DNA of 64,000 bases from contig OZ231128.1 of the NCBI GenBank assembly GCA_965153355.1, positions 39,060,001 to 39,124,000 on the forward strand, given 5' to 3'. The notes beneath the pieces were generated by a model. It was not told where the DNA came from, did no database searches, and worked only from the letters and a program-made list of their open reading frames with translations. A program made the translations under genes and the position numbers. Positions within the stretch are counted from its first letter, which is position 1. Every line of letters begins with the position of its first letter. Shown here one piece after another: positions 24,851 to 36,600 of this stretch. Source of the stretch: Flaccisagitta enflata (taxonomy: Eukaryota > Chaetognatha > Sagittoidea > Aphragmophora).

Positions 24851-25077
24851 AAGGGTCAATTAAAAAGGGAATGTTCAAGTTGGACTGTAGAATTTGAAAT
24901 TCCCATTTTAATTAAGAAATTTTAAACTCGAAACAGAAAATTTCACATCCGTACATTTATCTAGAATTATCGTTTGTATGAAGTGCAATGCAACCCATTC
25001 TTTGACCCGTGGAAAGCAAAAAGTATCATGAGTAAACAAAGTTGATTCTTCTACAATACTTCCAGTCTCTAAACATA

Positions 25078-26507
25078 CACTTTTTATTTTTCATAAGAAC
25101 ATCATTTTTTTCTCAAAGGCTTCATGTTCTTATTTCTAAGGCCAAATTAAGCCTTCAACGTTCTTAGAGCGTTCTTAATTTCAGATACTATAAAAATTAT
25201 AGCAAACCTTATAATTTATTATTATTCAATAATACTTAATACATACTTTTTAATAACTACTAAAATAGATGCTAAATTATAATATCTGGGGATACTTTTT
25301 TAGTACTTTTATTGAAAATAATAAAATATTATTGTAACACTCTGTAATGTTAGTCTTAGTTTTCTTCTACATTTGCTAGAATTTGAATGGAGGCGAGTAT
25401 TCACACATTTTTTTTTTTAAATGAAAGCTAATAGCCAAAATAAGATACCATGCACTTTGCAAGTCGATAGACGTGATGCAAGTGTGTAAAAATTGTAGTT
25501 AAAAAACAATGTTTTTCCTTCTAATCGCGCATGGCCTTCTGTTTCCTCTCTAGAGCTTTCTCTAAAACTTCAAATAATTTGTAGGACACCAGAGTCTGGC
25601 GAGCCGTAACGCATTTTGCTATAGAAAACTGTTACATGTGTAGAACTCAATAAGTTGAATTGATTATCGGTAGCTTCGAAGCGAGGTTTTGCTCTCATGA
25701 TGATGAGAGTCGCTCGGCCAATCCGAGATCAGAACAGTTGAGATCGAACCAATGAGAGTCAACTATGAGGGGAACTCAAAAAGAGAGAGCAATACTAGAA
25801 ATTCGATAGCTTAACTTTGGCATAGTACTACTACTATGCCGAAGCATACTTTTCTTTCGTTTATACACGATTGGAAAGCCCATATCCTCAACCTTATTTG
25901 GAGAGATTTCCAGCTTTGCCAACCAAACTGTTCTCTCTCTGGAAGTTGTTGTTCAAAAAAAGGGAAATCGAAATTGAGTGAAAAAAGGAGAATTTTTTTT
26001 TTAAATTGGCTAAAAAACATACTAAATGATAACTTTTTTAAATTCTGATTGCACCACTGCGTTTATCTGCGTTTCTACTTTCAAAAATGGTAAAGAACGC
26101 CAATATTAAGTGCCCCACTGAGAGGTGAGATCAGGTCTACGACCACATATCAGAGAAACTGAGATTTTGCTTATTTATTTTTATTTTGGAGTAATGTGAC
26201 GATAATAAGGCAAAAAAAGACTGCCAACCAATGCGGTCAATAGTCTAGTTTTCTTGAAAAAAAACCGCGATCCTCTATGTTAACTTTTTTTTTTCACCTA
26301 CTCAAAGTATTTGGAGAGTTAACATTTCAAAGTGTGTAATCATATAAGTTTTAAGTGTTTTATCAATGTTTTTTTAAGTTTTACCATTTATTCATTTTTT
26401 CTTCTCATAATTTAAAGCCTTCATATGTTCTTAAGATGTTCTTAATTTTGAGGCCATTTGAAGCCTTATGTTCTTATAAACTAGGTTCTTATAAAAAATA
26501 AAAAGTG
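25078..26507. mobile_element. 1.4-kb element with 23-bp inverted ends
   Basis: CACTTTTTATTTTT followed by CATAAGAAC at 25078-25100 is inverted at 26485-26507 with one change. Subterminal GGCTTC, TTAAGAAC and GTTCTTA words also mirror each other. No transposase frame and no certain target duplication were seen. Confidence 0.55.
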
Positions 26508-26868
26508 CACTGGAATTCACATGCCGCCGTTTTTTTCTCATTTGATTTTTTCATCATAATAGTCTCTTATGCTAAATTATGAGGAAACTATATGCCTAAA
26601 CATTGAAAACTGATGTAAAATCGAGGAAGGGAGTTGTTGTCTCGTGGTTCCCTTCATTAGAAATTGTTCTTGCCTTTCCATTTAAGCATCAGAAAAAAAA
26701 ATTCAAATGATTAATTTTTTTCAAAATCATTGAAAGGTGCAGGGTAATACCCCTTTTTAGGCTTCCCCAGCGGCACTCTTCTTTACACATGTCGATCAAG
26801 ATACTCTGGAGTTGGAGTACTGACAGTGAGATACAGCTATACAGAAAAGAGAAAGAGAGGGGAAACCA

Positions 26869-27395
26869 GTCGCCCAAGGGCAATATGTGGTCAGCGATAC
26901 CCGTTGCCCTGCTTTATGTGTTGTGATTGTAGGTGATGGGAAGCAGGGCAGCGGCCCCGAAGGGGACGATGTCCTGTAGAAAACAGGGGGACTTTTGTCC
27001 GTCCGTCCGTCAAGGCTGGGATTTGAGCCTGGAGGCTGGGATTTGAGCCTGGAGGCTGGGATTTGAGCCTGAAGGCTGGGATTTGAGCCTCGGGACTGGG
27101 ATTTGAGCCTCAAGGCTGGGATTTGAGCCTCGAGGTTGGGATTTGAGCCTTGAGGCTGGGATTTGAGCCTGAAGGCTGGAATTTAAGCATGAAGTCTGGG
27201 ATTTGAGCCTGGTGGCCGGGATTTGAGCCTGGAGGCTGGAATTTGGGCCTGGAGGTTGGGACTTGAGCCTGGAGGCCGGGATTTGAGCCTGGAGGCCGGG
27301 ATTAGAGCCTCAAGGCTGGAATTAGAGCCTTGAGGCTGGGATTGGAGCCTGGAAGCTGGGATTTGAGCCTTGAGGCTGGGATTTGGGCCTTGAGG
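26869..27395 (+). repeat. H2 family copy with array
   Basis: GGTCAGCGATACCCGT, then the hairpin TGCCCTGCTT (26905-26914)/AAGCAGGGCA (26941-26950), GCGGCCCCGAAGGGGACG, a CCGT tract, and about 19 units of GGCTGGGATTTGAGCCT type (27011-27395). No inverted right arm; a second H2 copy starts directly after. Confidence 0.85.
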
Positions 27396-27418
27396 CGGAG
27401 GGGGGGGGGAAAAAGAGA

Positions 27419-28125
27419 ACAGGTCGCCCAAGGGCAATATGTGGTCAGCGATACCCGTTGCCCTGCTTTGAGTGATTGTGAATTGGAGTGAGGGGAAGCA
27501 GGGCAGCGGCCCCGAAGGGGACGAAGTCCTGTAGAACACAGGGGGACTTTCGTTCGTCCTACCTGAAGAAGTGGATGAGATGCTATAGAGGGCTGACTGA
27601 AGGCATTCAAGAGCCTAAACTGAGGTCTAAGAAGGCTGATATAAGGCCTGAGAATGCCGATTGGAAGCTTGAGAGGACTGACTTGAGGCTTGAGAGAGCT
27701 GGATTAAGGCTTGAAAGGCCAGAGGACTGATTTGAAGCCTGGGAGCAATAAATTGAGGTTTAGATAGCTGATTTGAGGCCTGAGAGGCCTAATTTGAGGC
27801 ATGAGAGGCCAGGTTTGAGGCCTGAGAATTTGGATTTGAGGCCTAAGAAGCCAGATTTGAGGCCTGAGAGGCCAGATTTGAGGCCTGAGAGGCCATATTT
27901 GAGGCCTGAGAGGCCAGATTTGAGGCCTGAGAGGCCAGATTTGAGGCCTGGGAGGCTGGATTTGAGACCTGAGAGGCTGGATTTTAGGCCTGAGAGGCCA
28001 GATTTGAGGTCTGAGGGGTCTGATAAAGGGGGGACTAACGAACGGACGAACGAACGAACGAACGGACGAACGAAAGTCCCCCTGTGTTCTACAGGACTTC
28101 GTCCCCTTCGGGGCCGCTGCCCAAA
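27419..28125. repeat. H2 family foldback copy
   Basis: Left hairpin TGCCCTGCTT (27459)/AAGCAGGGCA (27496). The arm from about 27500 to 27559 is inverted at about 28062-28125 with essentially no mismatch. The array between (27575-28020) has a different unit, GAGGCCTGAGAGGCCAGATTT-like and about 21 bp long. Confidence 0.87.
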
Positions 28126-28131
28126 AAGAGA

Positions 28132-28134
28132 GAG

Positions 28135-28215
<81 letters not shown>
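28132..28215. repeat. (GA)n microsatellite
   Basis: About 80 bp of GA immediately after the H2 right arm. Confidence 0.95.
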
Positions 28216-28218
<3 letters not shown>

Positions 28219-28520
28219 TGTTGTTGAGCAAAAAAGCACCGTTGGTAATTGACGATCCAGTGAAAAGCGGAACCCTCACGCAGTTTAGCCGGCATTTGGC
28301 GCTTGCGGGCGGCGGTGGGAAAGCCTAAGCGATACCCCCTGCCTTGCCCTGGCGGTACCTTTGCCAAACAAGACTCCAAATAGTTTTAGATTCCAAACAC
28401 AAACAGAAACTTGGTAAACGAGGACAAGGTACAACATTTGGGGTCGCTCCTTTCCTCACTCTTTCTTTCTTTCTCTATCTATCTCTATCTTCTCCGGTCC
28501 TCGTTGTGTGTTCTTTTTTT

Positions 28521-28838
28521 AGGTGCGCCATAGCACCTCTACAAGAGGCTCTGTCCGTCGGTCTGTCTGTCTGTCTGTCGGTCACGCTCGAGTAGAAAAT
28601 CGCTAAAAATGTTGGAAATCAATCGAAAACTCATTTCGTTCATCATTGATAATACTCGTCATTTCATTCACTAAAATAATCAGCTACGGTTAGGTCTGAT
28701 AGAGCTGGGGATAGGTCAGATAGGTCTGAGGATAGGTCTGATAGAGCTAGGGATAGGTCTGATAGAGCTAGGGATAGGTCAAAAAATTAATAACGCCCGG
28801 CGCACCGTCTTGGCCCGTGTATCCGGCCTTGTTTCATT
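28521..28838 (+). repeat. H1 family copy, GGTGCGCC subtype
   Basis: Hairpin AGGTGC-gccata-GCACCT (28521-28538) and distal arm GGCGCACC (28799-28806), which pairs with GGTGCGCC at 28522-28529. A 22-bp minisatellite (GATAGGTCTGATAGAGCTAG unit, 28690-28785) lies inside. Confidence 0.8.
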
Positions 28839-28933
28839 TTCTTTTCCAAAGTTTTTTTCTCGTCTACTTCGTTTCCTTTTCTTGTCTTCATCCCCTTCAT
28901 TATCCCACCCGTTTTATATTCCTTCCACTAGTG

Positions 28934-29010
28934 GTATAGTTTAAAGTCGCGGGCCACGCAATACTTTAAAATATCGTTTTTCGATCGGTCGGTCGGTCCG
29001 TTCATCACGT
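28934..29010 (+). repeat. H1 family, proximal half only
   Basis: AGTCGCGGGCCACGCAATAC followed by a CGGT tract. No distal arm was found. Confidence 0.5.
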
Positions 29011-29304
29011 GAGGTTTGAAAGTCTGAAGATTGCCAGGTCTCAAGAAGGAGAAAAAGAATAGTAAGAATAGTTTAAAAGGATTGAAAAGTTGAAACAGTA
29101 ATAAAAATGTCATGAAATGCTCTAAAGAGGTTACTAAAAAGTGGTGAAAATATTGACGGAATGCCCGTGACTTATGCGTATCGACCTCGTTTTCTTCTGT
29201 TACTTCCTCCCATAGCTTCCCCCAACAACAATCACTTATTCCATCAATGATTTTCTTTATTAACCCTTCAATTTACTTATTCATTTCTCTTCCATCGCGT
29301 TTTT

Positions 29305-29475
29305 AGCTGCAGACACGCAACTCTATAAGAGGCTTTGTCCGTCCGTCCGTCCGTCGGTTGGTTGGTTGGTCGGTCGGTCGGTCCGTCACGCTCGAGTTGA
29401 AAAGTGGTAAAACGTGTATATCCGCCCCTGCCCACCCGACCGCAACTGATGGCCGTGTATCCGGCCTTGTTTTCT
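29305..29475 (+). repeat. H1 family copy
   Basis: A slightly decayed hairpin (AGCTGCAGACACGCAACT), CCGT/TTGG tracts, CACGCTCGAGTTGAAAAGTG, CCGCCCCTGCCCACCCG, arm CGCAACT (29441) and the tail GGCCGTGTATCCGGCCTTGT. Confidence 0.85.
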
Positions 29476-29980
29476 TGTAAGTTATAGACTGTAACATTAA
29501 CTTTTTTTGTGTCCGTTTTGTTTCTCGCGCTTCCACTGAGGCGCTTATTATTCCGGTACCCGTCGATACATCCATTCGTTTCTCGAACCATCGGTAGTTT
29601 GGTTAGTCAAAGTTACGGTGCGAAATCTTAATGAAAATCTAGTTATGGTTCCTTGATTCGGCGTGTTTTTTTTCGTTTGCTTGTTTGTTATTTTGTTTAG
29701 TTTTGTTTTGCTTTTGTAGCAAGCGATAAAAAGACCAGGAACCAGAAAAAAGGAAACCAAACGAGGTGGGAATTTAGGGGAGAAATTAGGTATCGTTGAC
29801 TGTCAAGATTGGTTAGCCAAAAATCCCCTGGAAAACAAAAGGTCAGAAAACGAAAGCAATAATTGGGTAAACTTTTGGGAAATGGATAAGCAATAAAGTC
29901 GAGAGGGACTTTTCGAAGGCGGGAGTGGGAAAGCTTCGTTGTGTTACCACAGACATGCTGACGGACGGGAACAAAGTGGG

Positions 29981-30088
<108 letters not shown>

Positions 30089-30264
30089 CATTTTCGAAAT
30101 CAATTTAGAGCCAGCCCCTTTGGCTCCCCTCACCGCCGCCCTTGCAGCTCTATCTGCCTTGTATGGATGTAGGAGTTGGGCTTTAAGGGCCTTCACACTT
30201 CTGAAGGCTGTAAATGGCGGTCTGAGAAGCTTGTTGCACTCAGTCAAAAAATAGTCGCATAAGC

Positions 30265-31090
30265 ATTAGATGGTCGGCGGTACCCATTGCCCCTTTGTGA
30301 GTGTATGTGTGTGTGAGGTGGTTAGTAGGGCAGTGGCCCCAAAGGGACCAATGACCTATGACTATGCATCTTTCAAAAGTGTGATTGTAAAAGTAGGTGC
30401 AGTATGGGTTTAGGGGTTGAGACATGGGCGTAGAGGCTGGGATTTTGGCCTTGCGCTTGATATTTGGGCTAGAATTTGAGCCTTTGGGTCGGATTTGAGC
30501 CATGAGGCTGGGATTTGAGCCTTGGGGTGGGATTTGGGCCTTGAGGCTGAGACTTGCGCATTGGAGCTTGGATTTGAACTTCTATGAGGATGGGATTTGG
30601 GAGTTGAGGCGTGGATTCAGCTGTGAGTAGGGATGTGGAAGCGGTCGATTTTTATGCCGCTTCCACCGCTTCCGCTTCCGCTTCCGCTTCCATTTTGTAG
30701 TTCAAATACTAGTAGCTATCCCATCCTCCAAATTGGAAGCGGTCTACCGCTTCCACATCCCTAGCTGTGAGGCTGGGATTTGGGCCTCATGGCTGGAATT
30801 TGAACTTGGGATTTGGCCTCAAGGCTTGAATTTGGGCTTCAAGGCTAGAATTTGAGCCTTGAGGCTAGGATTTGGCTCCTGAGGCTAAGGTTAGGGCCTA
30901 GAAGCTAGGATATGGGCCTACAGGCTGGAAATAAGGCCTCAAGGCTGGGATTTGGGCCTCGAGGCAGGAATTTGGGCCTCAATAAGGATGAGACCCAGGA
31001 GGGAGGGGGGGTATGAAGGAGGAGCAGGAGAAATTTCTTCATTTGTGAAAGCAAAAGTCATTTGTCCCTTTGGCCCGCTGCCAGAAAAGA
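30265..31090. repeat. H2 family copy with 600-bp array
   Basis: A diverged hairpin region (GGTCGGCGGTACCC, TTGCCCC...GGGCAGTGG) at 30272-30350, an array of GGCTGGGATTTGGGCCT-type units (30415-31000) interrupted by a hAT-like MITE, and an inverted arm remnant GTCCCTTTGGCCCGCTGCC at about 31063-31081. Confidence 0.75.
30628..30763. mobile_element. 136-bp hAT-like MITE, copy 2
   Basis: Perfect 18-bp inverted ends TAGGGATGTGGAAGCGGT and an exact 8-bp target duplication GCTGTGAG (30620-30627 and 30764-30771). The interior has GCTTCC repeats and ACTAGTAGCTATCCCATCC, shared with copy 1. Confidence 0.92.
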
Positions 31091-31158
31091 AAAATAAGTA
31101 AGAAAAAATATAGGCATGGAGAAAAAAATTTTGATGAATGATTAGTTTTCCTTCCTTT

Positions 31159-31290
31159 TTGGGCAGCGGCCCCAAAGAGGTTGATGACCTGTGCTTTCAC
31201 GCATATTTTCTCCTTCGCCTTCTTCTTCTTCTACTACGTCCCCCCTTCCCTCAAATCCCCGTCTCGAGGCCCAAATTCCAGTCTTGCACT
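31159..31290 (+). repeat. H2 family, truncated left part
   Basis: GGGCAGCGGCCCCAAAGAGG, GATGACCTGTGCTTTCAC, a CTT tract and one or two array units, cut by the element at 31294. Related array units appear again at 32230-32385. Confidence 0.65.
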
Positions 31291-31293
31291 GTA

Positions 31294-31696
31294 CAGGCAG
31301 GACCCTAATAAGAGCGGAGGAGGGACCCTAAGTGTTACATGCCCCCCCTACAGCTCACATTGTTCAATTGATTTCCACAATTGCAGCGGCGGTTGACAGC
31401 TTATGTGGATAGAAATGGCGCCACCATGGCGATTTTTCAATTTCCACCCTAAACCCCTTCAAACCACCCCAAAAGCCCAAAAAATTGAATAATTTTTTTT
31501 CTCAAATTTTGATATAGAATTGGCCCTTTGAGGGGGTTAGAGGTGGAAATTGAAAAATCGCCACGGTGGCGCCAATTGTATCCACCTAAGGTGTAAGCCG
31601 CCACTGCAAGTGAGGATATTGAATGAACTATGTGAGCTGTAGGGGGGGGCATGTAACAATTGGGTCCCTCCTCCGCTCTTGTTAGGGTCCTGTCTG
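31294..31696. mobile_element. 403-bp TA-flanked foldback element
   Basis: CAGGCAGGACCCTAATAAG at the left is inverted at 31675-31696 (two mismatches in 22 bp). Further inverse matches run inward (GAGCGGAGGAGGGACCC, TACATGCCCCCCCTACAGCT, GAAATTGAAAAATCGCC), so the arms span about 150 bp each. TA at 31292-31293 and 31697-31698. Confidence 0.85.
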
Positions 31697-31698
31697 TA

Positions 31699-32229
31699 GA
31701 TTTTTGCTCATATAAGGCTTGGAAACGATCATTTGTTCAAGAAAATCTTCCAATTAGTACCAAAATTCCCTCATAGAGAACCTCACAATCAAGAATCTGT
31801 AATAGATAAGTGTCCTTGATTGGTCAATAATGTACAGCATGCACTCTCATTCGTTGAATTTGGCCACCTTGATATGAAAAGAATCATTAATGGAAAATTT
31901 TGATAATATTTCTATGTCAAATATCTCCTAACTAAAGAGCACAAAAGTGAAATATTCAAATTTTACATACTGATTTTTTTATGTCAGATCTATGTTTTAA
32001 AAACATTTTTTCCATGGCAATTGCTGGTAAACAAATTTTTTCCGCACTAACTAATAGAATAAAAGGAAATGTGTCAGTTACCATTTGTTTAAAACTAAAA
32101 TAAAGTGAAGGCAGGTCTTATACTCAGTGCTGGAGTCAAATCATAGTTTATCTTAAGCATTATGAATGGAAGAATAGAAAGTAAAAGATTGTATTCATGC
32201 CGCAAAAAAGGAGTTAACGGACCAATGTG
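31699..32229. other. unannotated AT-rich sequence
   Basis: No repeat or exon can be supported. Confidence 0.45.
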
Positions 32230-32385
32230 TCTCGAGGCCAAATCCCAGGCTTGATGCCCAAATTTCAGCCTTTAGGTCCAAATTCCAGCCGAGAGGCCTA
32301 GATCCCAACCTTGAGGCTGAGATTTGGGCCTCAAGGCTGGGATCTGGGCCTCCAGGCTAGGATTTGGGCCTTGAGGCTAGGATAT
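32230..32385. repeat. isolated H2-type array units
   Basis: About seven units of the GGCCTNGATCCCAGCCTTGA type, first in one and then in the opposite orientation. No hairpin arms are nearby. Confidence 0.65.
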
Positions 32386-32557
32386 AGTAAGAAAATAATT
32401 GTTTAAGCTTACTGTTTTATCAGAAAACTAGTGAAAATAGACATAACTGGGCAGTCGGTCTTAGATTAGCTTACGAACATGAAATGAGGGCTGAAGGCCC
32501 AAAGGATTTTGCCCCTCTACATCCATGCGAGTCTTTCACTCTCTTTCTTTTTCTACA

Positions 32558-32558
<1 letters not shown>

Positions 32559-32615
<57 letters not shown>

Positions 32616-32625
32616 CTCTCTCTCC
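32559..32625. repeat. (CT)n microsatellite
   Basis: About 55 bp of CT with a GACT interruption. 32626-33334 beyond it shows no supported feature. Confidence 0.9.
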
Positions 32626-33332
32626 GCCTCCCGTCAGCCCGTCAGCCCGGATATAATTTTGCTTTTCTCTCTTTTGTTCCCCAGTTGATGTTACGAGGCA
32701 GCGCGCCAGGCCGGGATTGGCGGCATCATCGTCGCCGCCCGGCGCCGCCCGGCGCTTGCTTGCTTTTGCTTGCTTGCTTTCATCATCGCGAGGTTCTCTT
32801 TGTTTCCCCCATCAACCATCCTTTAATGACGTTTGGAGCTGTGAGATGCAATAAAGAATTGTTTTGCAAATTTAGTGGCGCAAAAAAAAAGATAAATAAG
32901 AAAAAACGCGTCAATATATAAAAAAGAAAAACCGCTTTCTTGAGACACATCATTTCTTCCATGTTCGCTCTCTTTTTTCTTGTAATACTTTGTCGCTGTC
33001 TTTTGTGCCGTGTCAGGTCTGGTTCTCAAAGCAATCGGTTGGTTAACATGTCCATCCATCCATTCATCTCTCTGTCTATCCGTATCCTTTGCTATGTCTA
33101 TACTTCTAAGTTTCGTATTTTTAATCGGGGGAAATCTTGAGATTGAAGACCATGAGAACTAATTACCACTTTTAGCTACTTCTGCTCTTGTCAAGCTTCA
33201 AACGACAAAAGTGGATTTCCTTTTGTTTTCCTATTATGCTGTAATAAGCTAATATGTGTAATTCCACTGTTTCTTTTTTTCATTCTGTTAAAACGGAGAT
33301 CAACTGTACTTGAGAAACACATGTTCTTCATT

Positions 33333-33393
33333 TCATTTCATTTCATTTCATTTCATTGAATCTCTTTGTATCTCACTCACTCATTTGGTTCTC

Positions 33394-33441
<48 letters not shown>
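33333..33441. repeat. TTTCA and CT microsatellites
   Basis: Five TTTCA units (33333-33357), then CT from about 33391 to 33440. Confidence 0.9.
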
Positions 33442-33442
<1 letters not shown>

Positions 33443-33851
33443 TTATTTTTCCCTCTTCCATGATGAAAAATCTCTTTAAAAGGGGTCTTTGAATAAAGGA
33501 GATTTATGCTGAAAACAATTCATCTTAAAAAACAATTTTCCAACTTCAAAGTCTGCCTTTGAGAATAATAATGCAGATATTGATACCAAGCTTTGTTTTC
33601 TGTTTGTTAGGGAAAAAAACTAGAAAAGAAAAAATACAAATAACATACAAATCAATAGAAATTGTTCCCCAGTCGTCTATTTCCTAGAGCGAAAACAACG
33701 GGGGGTTAAAACCCTTTTCCGCTTGATTCAACCTAAAAGCGTTAGCGCTGTGCCAGACCCATTGTCTCGCACCACCCGCTGCACGGATGGAGTCTCTTGA
33801 CGCCTTTGAGATGGAGAATAAATATCATCCTCCAAAATGATGAGGTTGGAC

Positions 33852-33894
33852 TTACCAGTAATGGCGGCTGTCGCCGTGAGGAAAAAAGTCGTAA
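33852..33894 (+). repeat. H4 motif copy (about 42 bp)
   Basis: TACCAGTAATGGCGGCTGTC, GCC and GGAAAAAAGTCGTAA. Similar copies lie at 48732, 56301 and 60637. It contains the mini-hairpin GGCG-gctgt-CGCC. Confidence 0.7.
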
Positions 33895-34014
33895 ACATTG
33901 GTCACTTTTCACCAAGCTTTTGTTTTCAGTCACTGCAAATCTTTGTACTTGTTAGATAAAATCAAAAGCAGTTGCATGTATTGGTTGCACTGTTAATCAG
34001 AGAAATGTAGGTCT

Positions 34015-34390
34015 GAGCCAAATGAGCTAGATGAGCTAAAATGCTCAAAATCACTCATCACACAACCAGCTATGCTCATTGACATGCTTTTTTGTATTTG
34101 CATTATTTATCCCATTAAAGATCAGAAAAAAATACTGAGCTAAATGAGCTAAGTGAGCTAGAATACAATAATACACCCTCACAAATGAGCAACTGAGCTC
34201 ACTGACATACTTTTTTGTATCTGCTTTCTTAAACATTTATTGCATTTGAAATCAGAAAAAAAGACGAAGCAAAATGAGCTAAATGAGCTAAATGAGCTAA
34301 ATGAGCTAGACTGCTCAAAATCACCCTCACAGATGAGCGGCTATGCTCATAAACTTGTTTTCTTGTATTTGCATGCTCAAACAAACATAA
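34015..34390. repeat. three tandem units of about 125 bp
   Basis: Each unit runs GAGCTAAATGAGCTA..., CTCAAAATCAC, ATGAGC, TATGCTCAT, TTTTTTGTATTTGC and ATCAGAAAAAAA. Boundaries are near 34134 and 34264. Confidence 0.8.
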
Positions 34391-35418
34391 ATACACTCTT
34401 TTATTGATCTTACACAAAATGGTAAAAAATCAAAAAAATTTCATTCGAATTTTTCATAAATAAATCTTTAAAAAATCATAGCGCGAAAAATATTTGTCGT
34501 AGAGCATTCTGCATAGCGCCAAATGAAAGAGAATTATCAAAATTACTTACCCTATCAATTTCATTGGAGGCCCCAATCGCTCAATCGAGACCCACAACTT
34601 CCTAATAAGAAAATGAAAACCCTGTTTCTCTTGAATATGTCAAAAAGTCGAAGACTGACTTCGACTTTTTTCCCGATGAGTGAGTTCCACATTCATATGG
34701 TTAGTAAATAGGTGGCGATAAGAAGGGGGAGGGGGTTGATAGGATAGGATAGGATACCATTTTGATTCACTGGTCGTTGAATTTTAGGACCAACAATCCC
34801 GATCCCAGTTTAAAACGAATCCTCAAGAAGAAAAGAAAGTTTCAAGCTGGTAATAACGATTGTTTTATACTATTGATTTGATTTGATTTGATTTGATTTG
34901 ATCTGATCGAATAGATCCCCTAGGTTAGCTTTGGCCAACATAGCGGGGACGTCTTTCCAGCATCATTGGGAAGGGCTTGGATTGTTTTCATTTGTCTCGC
35001 GTCTTCCGGTCTTCATATCAGCCCCTACTCCATTTGTGTTAGTGTATCTCCATCTATCGTAAGCATCTTTACGCCATTCACTGATGAGCATTTTTTTACA
35101 CGCTCCGGGAGTTCATTCCAATCCCTCGCCGCCCTTACGGAGAAAAAATTGCGGCGAGTTTCTAGAGAGAAAAACAAAAAAAAATGGATAGACAAGACGT
35201 AGTTCAATAACGTCAAGCGTCACGCACGCATCCACGTCCAAGACTACATGCGTAATTTCGAATGGTGCAGGGGCCCAGAAATACTGTCTCGCCCACTGTC
35301 CCACACACAGGGAAGTGAAAGCAACAATGAAGCGGCATGAAAATCGACCGCTTCCGCATCTCTAACTCGACCTGCATTCATATTTACATGACCAATAATT
35401 AGATCAAAGACTTTTTTT
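34391..35418. other. unannotated; (TTTGA)n at 34868-34903
   Basis: Only a short TTTGA array and a GGATA array (34738-34756) stand out. A fragment of the hAT-like MITE end (GACCGCTTCCGCATC) lies near 35347. Confidence 0.45.
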
Positions 35419-35527
35419 AGTCGCGTGCCACGCGACTCTACACCCCGCTTTGGGTGATCAACTGACCTCAAATATAGCCCCTGCCCACCCGCACGCGACT
35501 TGGGTAGCCGTGTATCCGGCCTTGTTC
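35419..35527 (+). repeat. H1 family, short copy with perfect arms
   Basis: Hairpin AGTCGCGT-gcc-ACGCGACT (35419-35437). The distal arm GCACGCGACT (35491-35500) is a perfect 10-bp partner of AGTCGCGTGC. It lacks the CCGT tract and ends CGTGTATCCGGCCTTGTT. Confidence 0.88.
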
Positions 35528-35975
35528 ATTTTCGCCCAACATGAGATGGACACACTTTTGATGGAGTGGCAGGGAGTCCCTGCCAGGGACGAAACAATAT
35601 TTTGTTTAGTTTTTTTTCTCTCACTATCTTGGCACAGGCAGAAATGAAAATTTGCGTTACCCACTGAATTGAGGGGGAAAACAATTCATTTTTGAGGAAG
35701 ATTTCTTTTTGAAGCATGCCAAAATATTTTCTGGCAAATCAAGACGTTGAATTGAATTCGAAAAACACGTTTTGTTTTGTTGTTTTTTTTTTACATTTCG
35801 CGTATGGATTGAAAGCCCGGATTCCTAGGCTGATACAATATATTTTTTCTAGATTTCATGTGGAAACACAAATGAAGCTAATTTCAGGAAACACAAATGA
35901 AGCTAAGAGAAATGTTTAATGTTGTTTTCGCATGTTGTTGCAGGTTTTTTGTTTTACTCAATTGGGCCAACCCTA

Positions 35976-36598
35976 ACACCTCTCACAAAATTAGGCGAAC
36001 TGGGATCAGAACTTGTCCATATTTGCTTTTTTAAAGTCCAAAACAGGAGTCCAGGTTGGTGATAATTTCAAAACATGTTATTCTCACGAGGATTCTACAA
36101 AAAAAAAAAAAAAAAAAAAAAAAACCATTAAATCATGTCATCGAAAAGCTGTAAATAGTTTCATCAAATGATATCATGCAAATTTCAGGTTTGGTTTAGC
36201 TTCAAATTTGTTGCAAAAACCTTTCTTTTTGACAAGGGATTTTGATATTTTTTGCAACTCTCACTGACTGTATCTCGGTACTTTTGACTCGTTTTTGTCA
36301 ATTAGTGATACAAGAACCTGAGAATTGAGGTTTTCTTGCCTTTTCCATGGTAAATCTTAAGAAGGTTTATAAGGTCTCATCATCAAAAATTTCCTCGTCA
36401 AAATCGGTCAAAAGTTTTTGCTGGATTATTGGCATAACACTTTCCAAGAGCCATGCACTATCTTGGGCGCACGATTTTTGCCTAGTTTGTAAGAATACTA
36501 TATTTTAGCTACCTGTGTGTCAAATTTCAGCCCACTGAATGCACTATTTCTACCAATTTTGAAGAATTTGCCAGTTCGTTTAATTATGTGAGAGGTGT
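35976..36598. mobile_element. 623-bp TA-flanked element
   Basis: 28-bp inverted ends (ACACCTCTCACAAAATTAGG and on) with three mismatches, and TA at 35974-35975 and 36599-36600. An A-run of about 24 bp at 36100-36123 lies inside. No transposase frame. Confidence 0.78.
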
Positions 36599-36600
36599 TA

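Noticed and set aside
27011-28020. CRISPR-like array
   Set aside because: Units of about 20 bp are directly adjacent and degenerate with no unique spacers. This is eukaryotic minisatellite in an H2 element.
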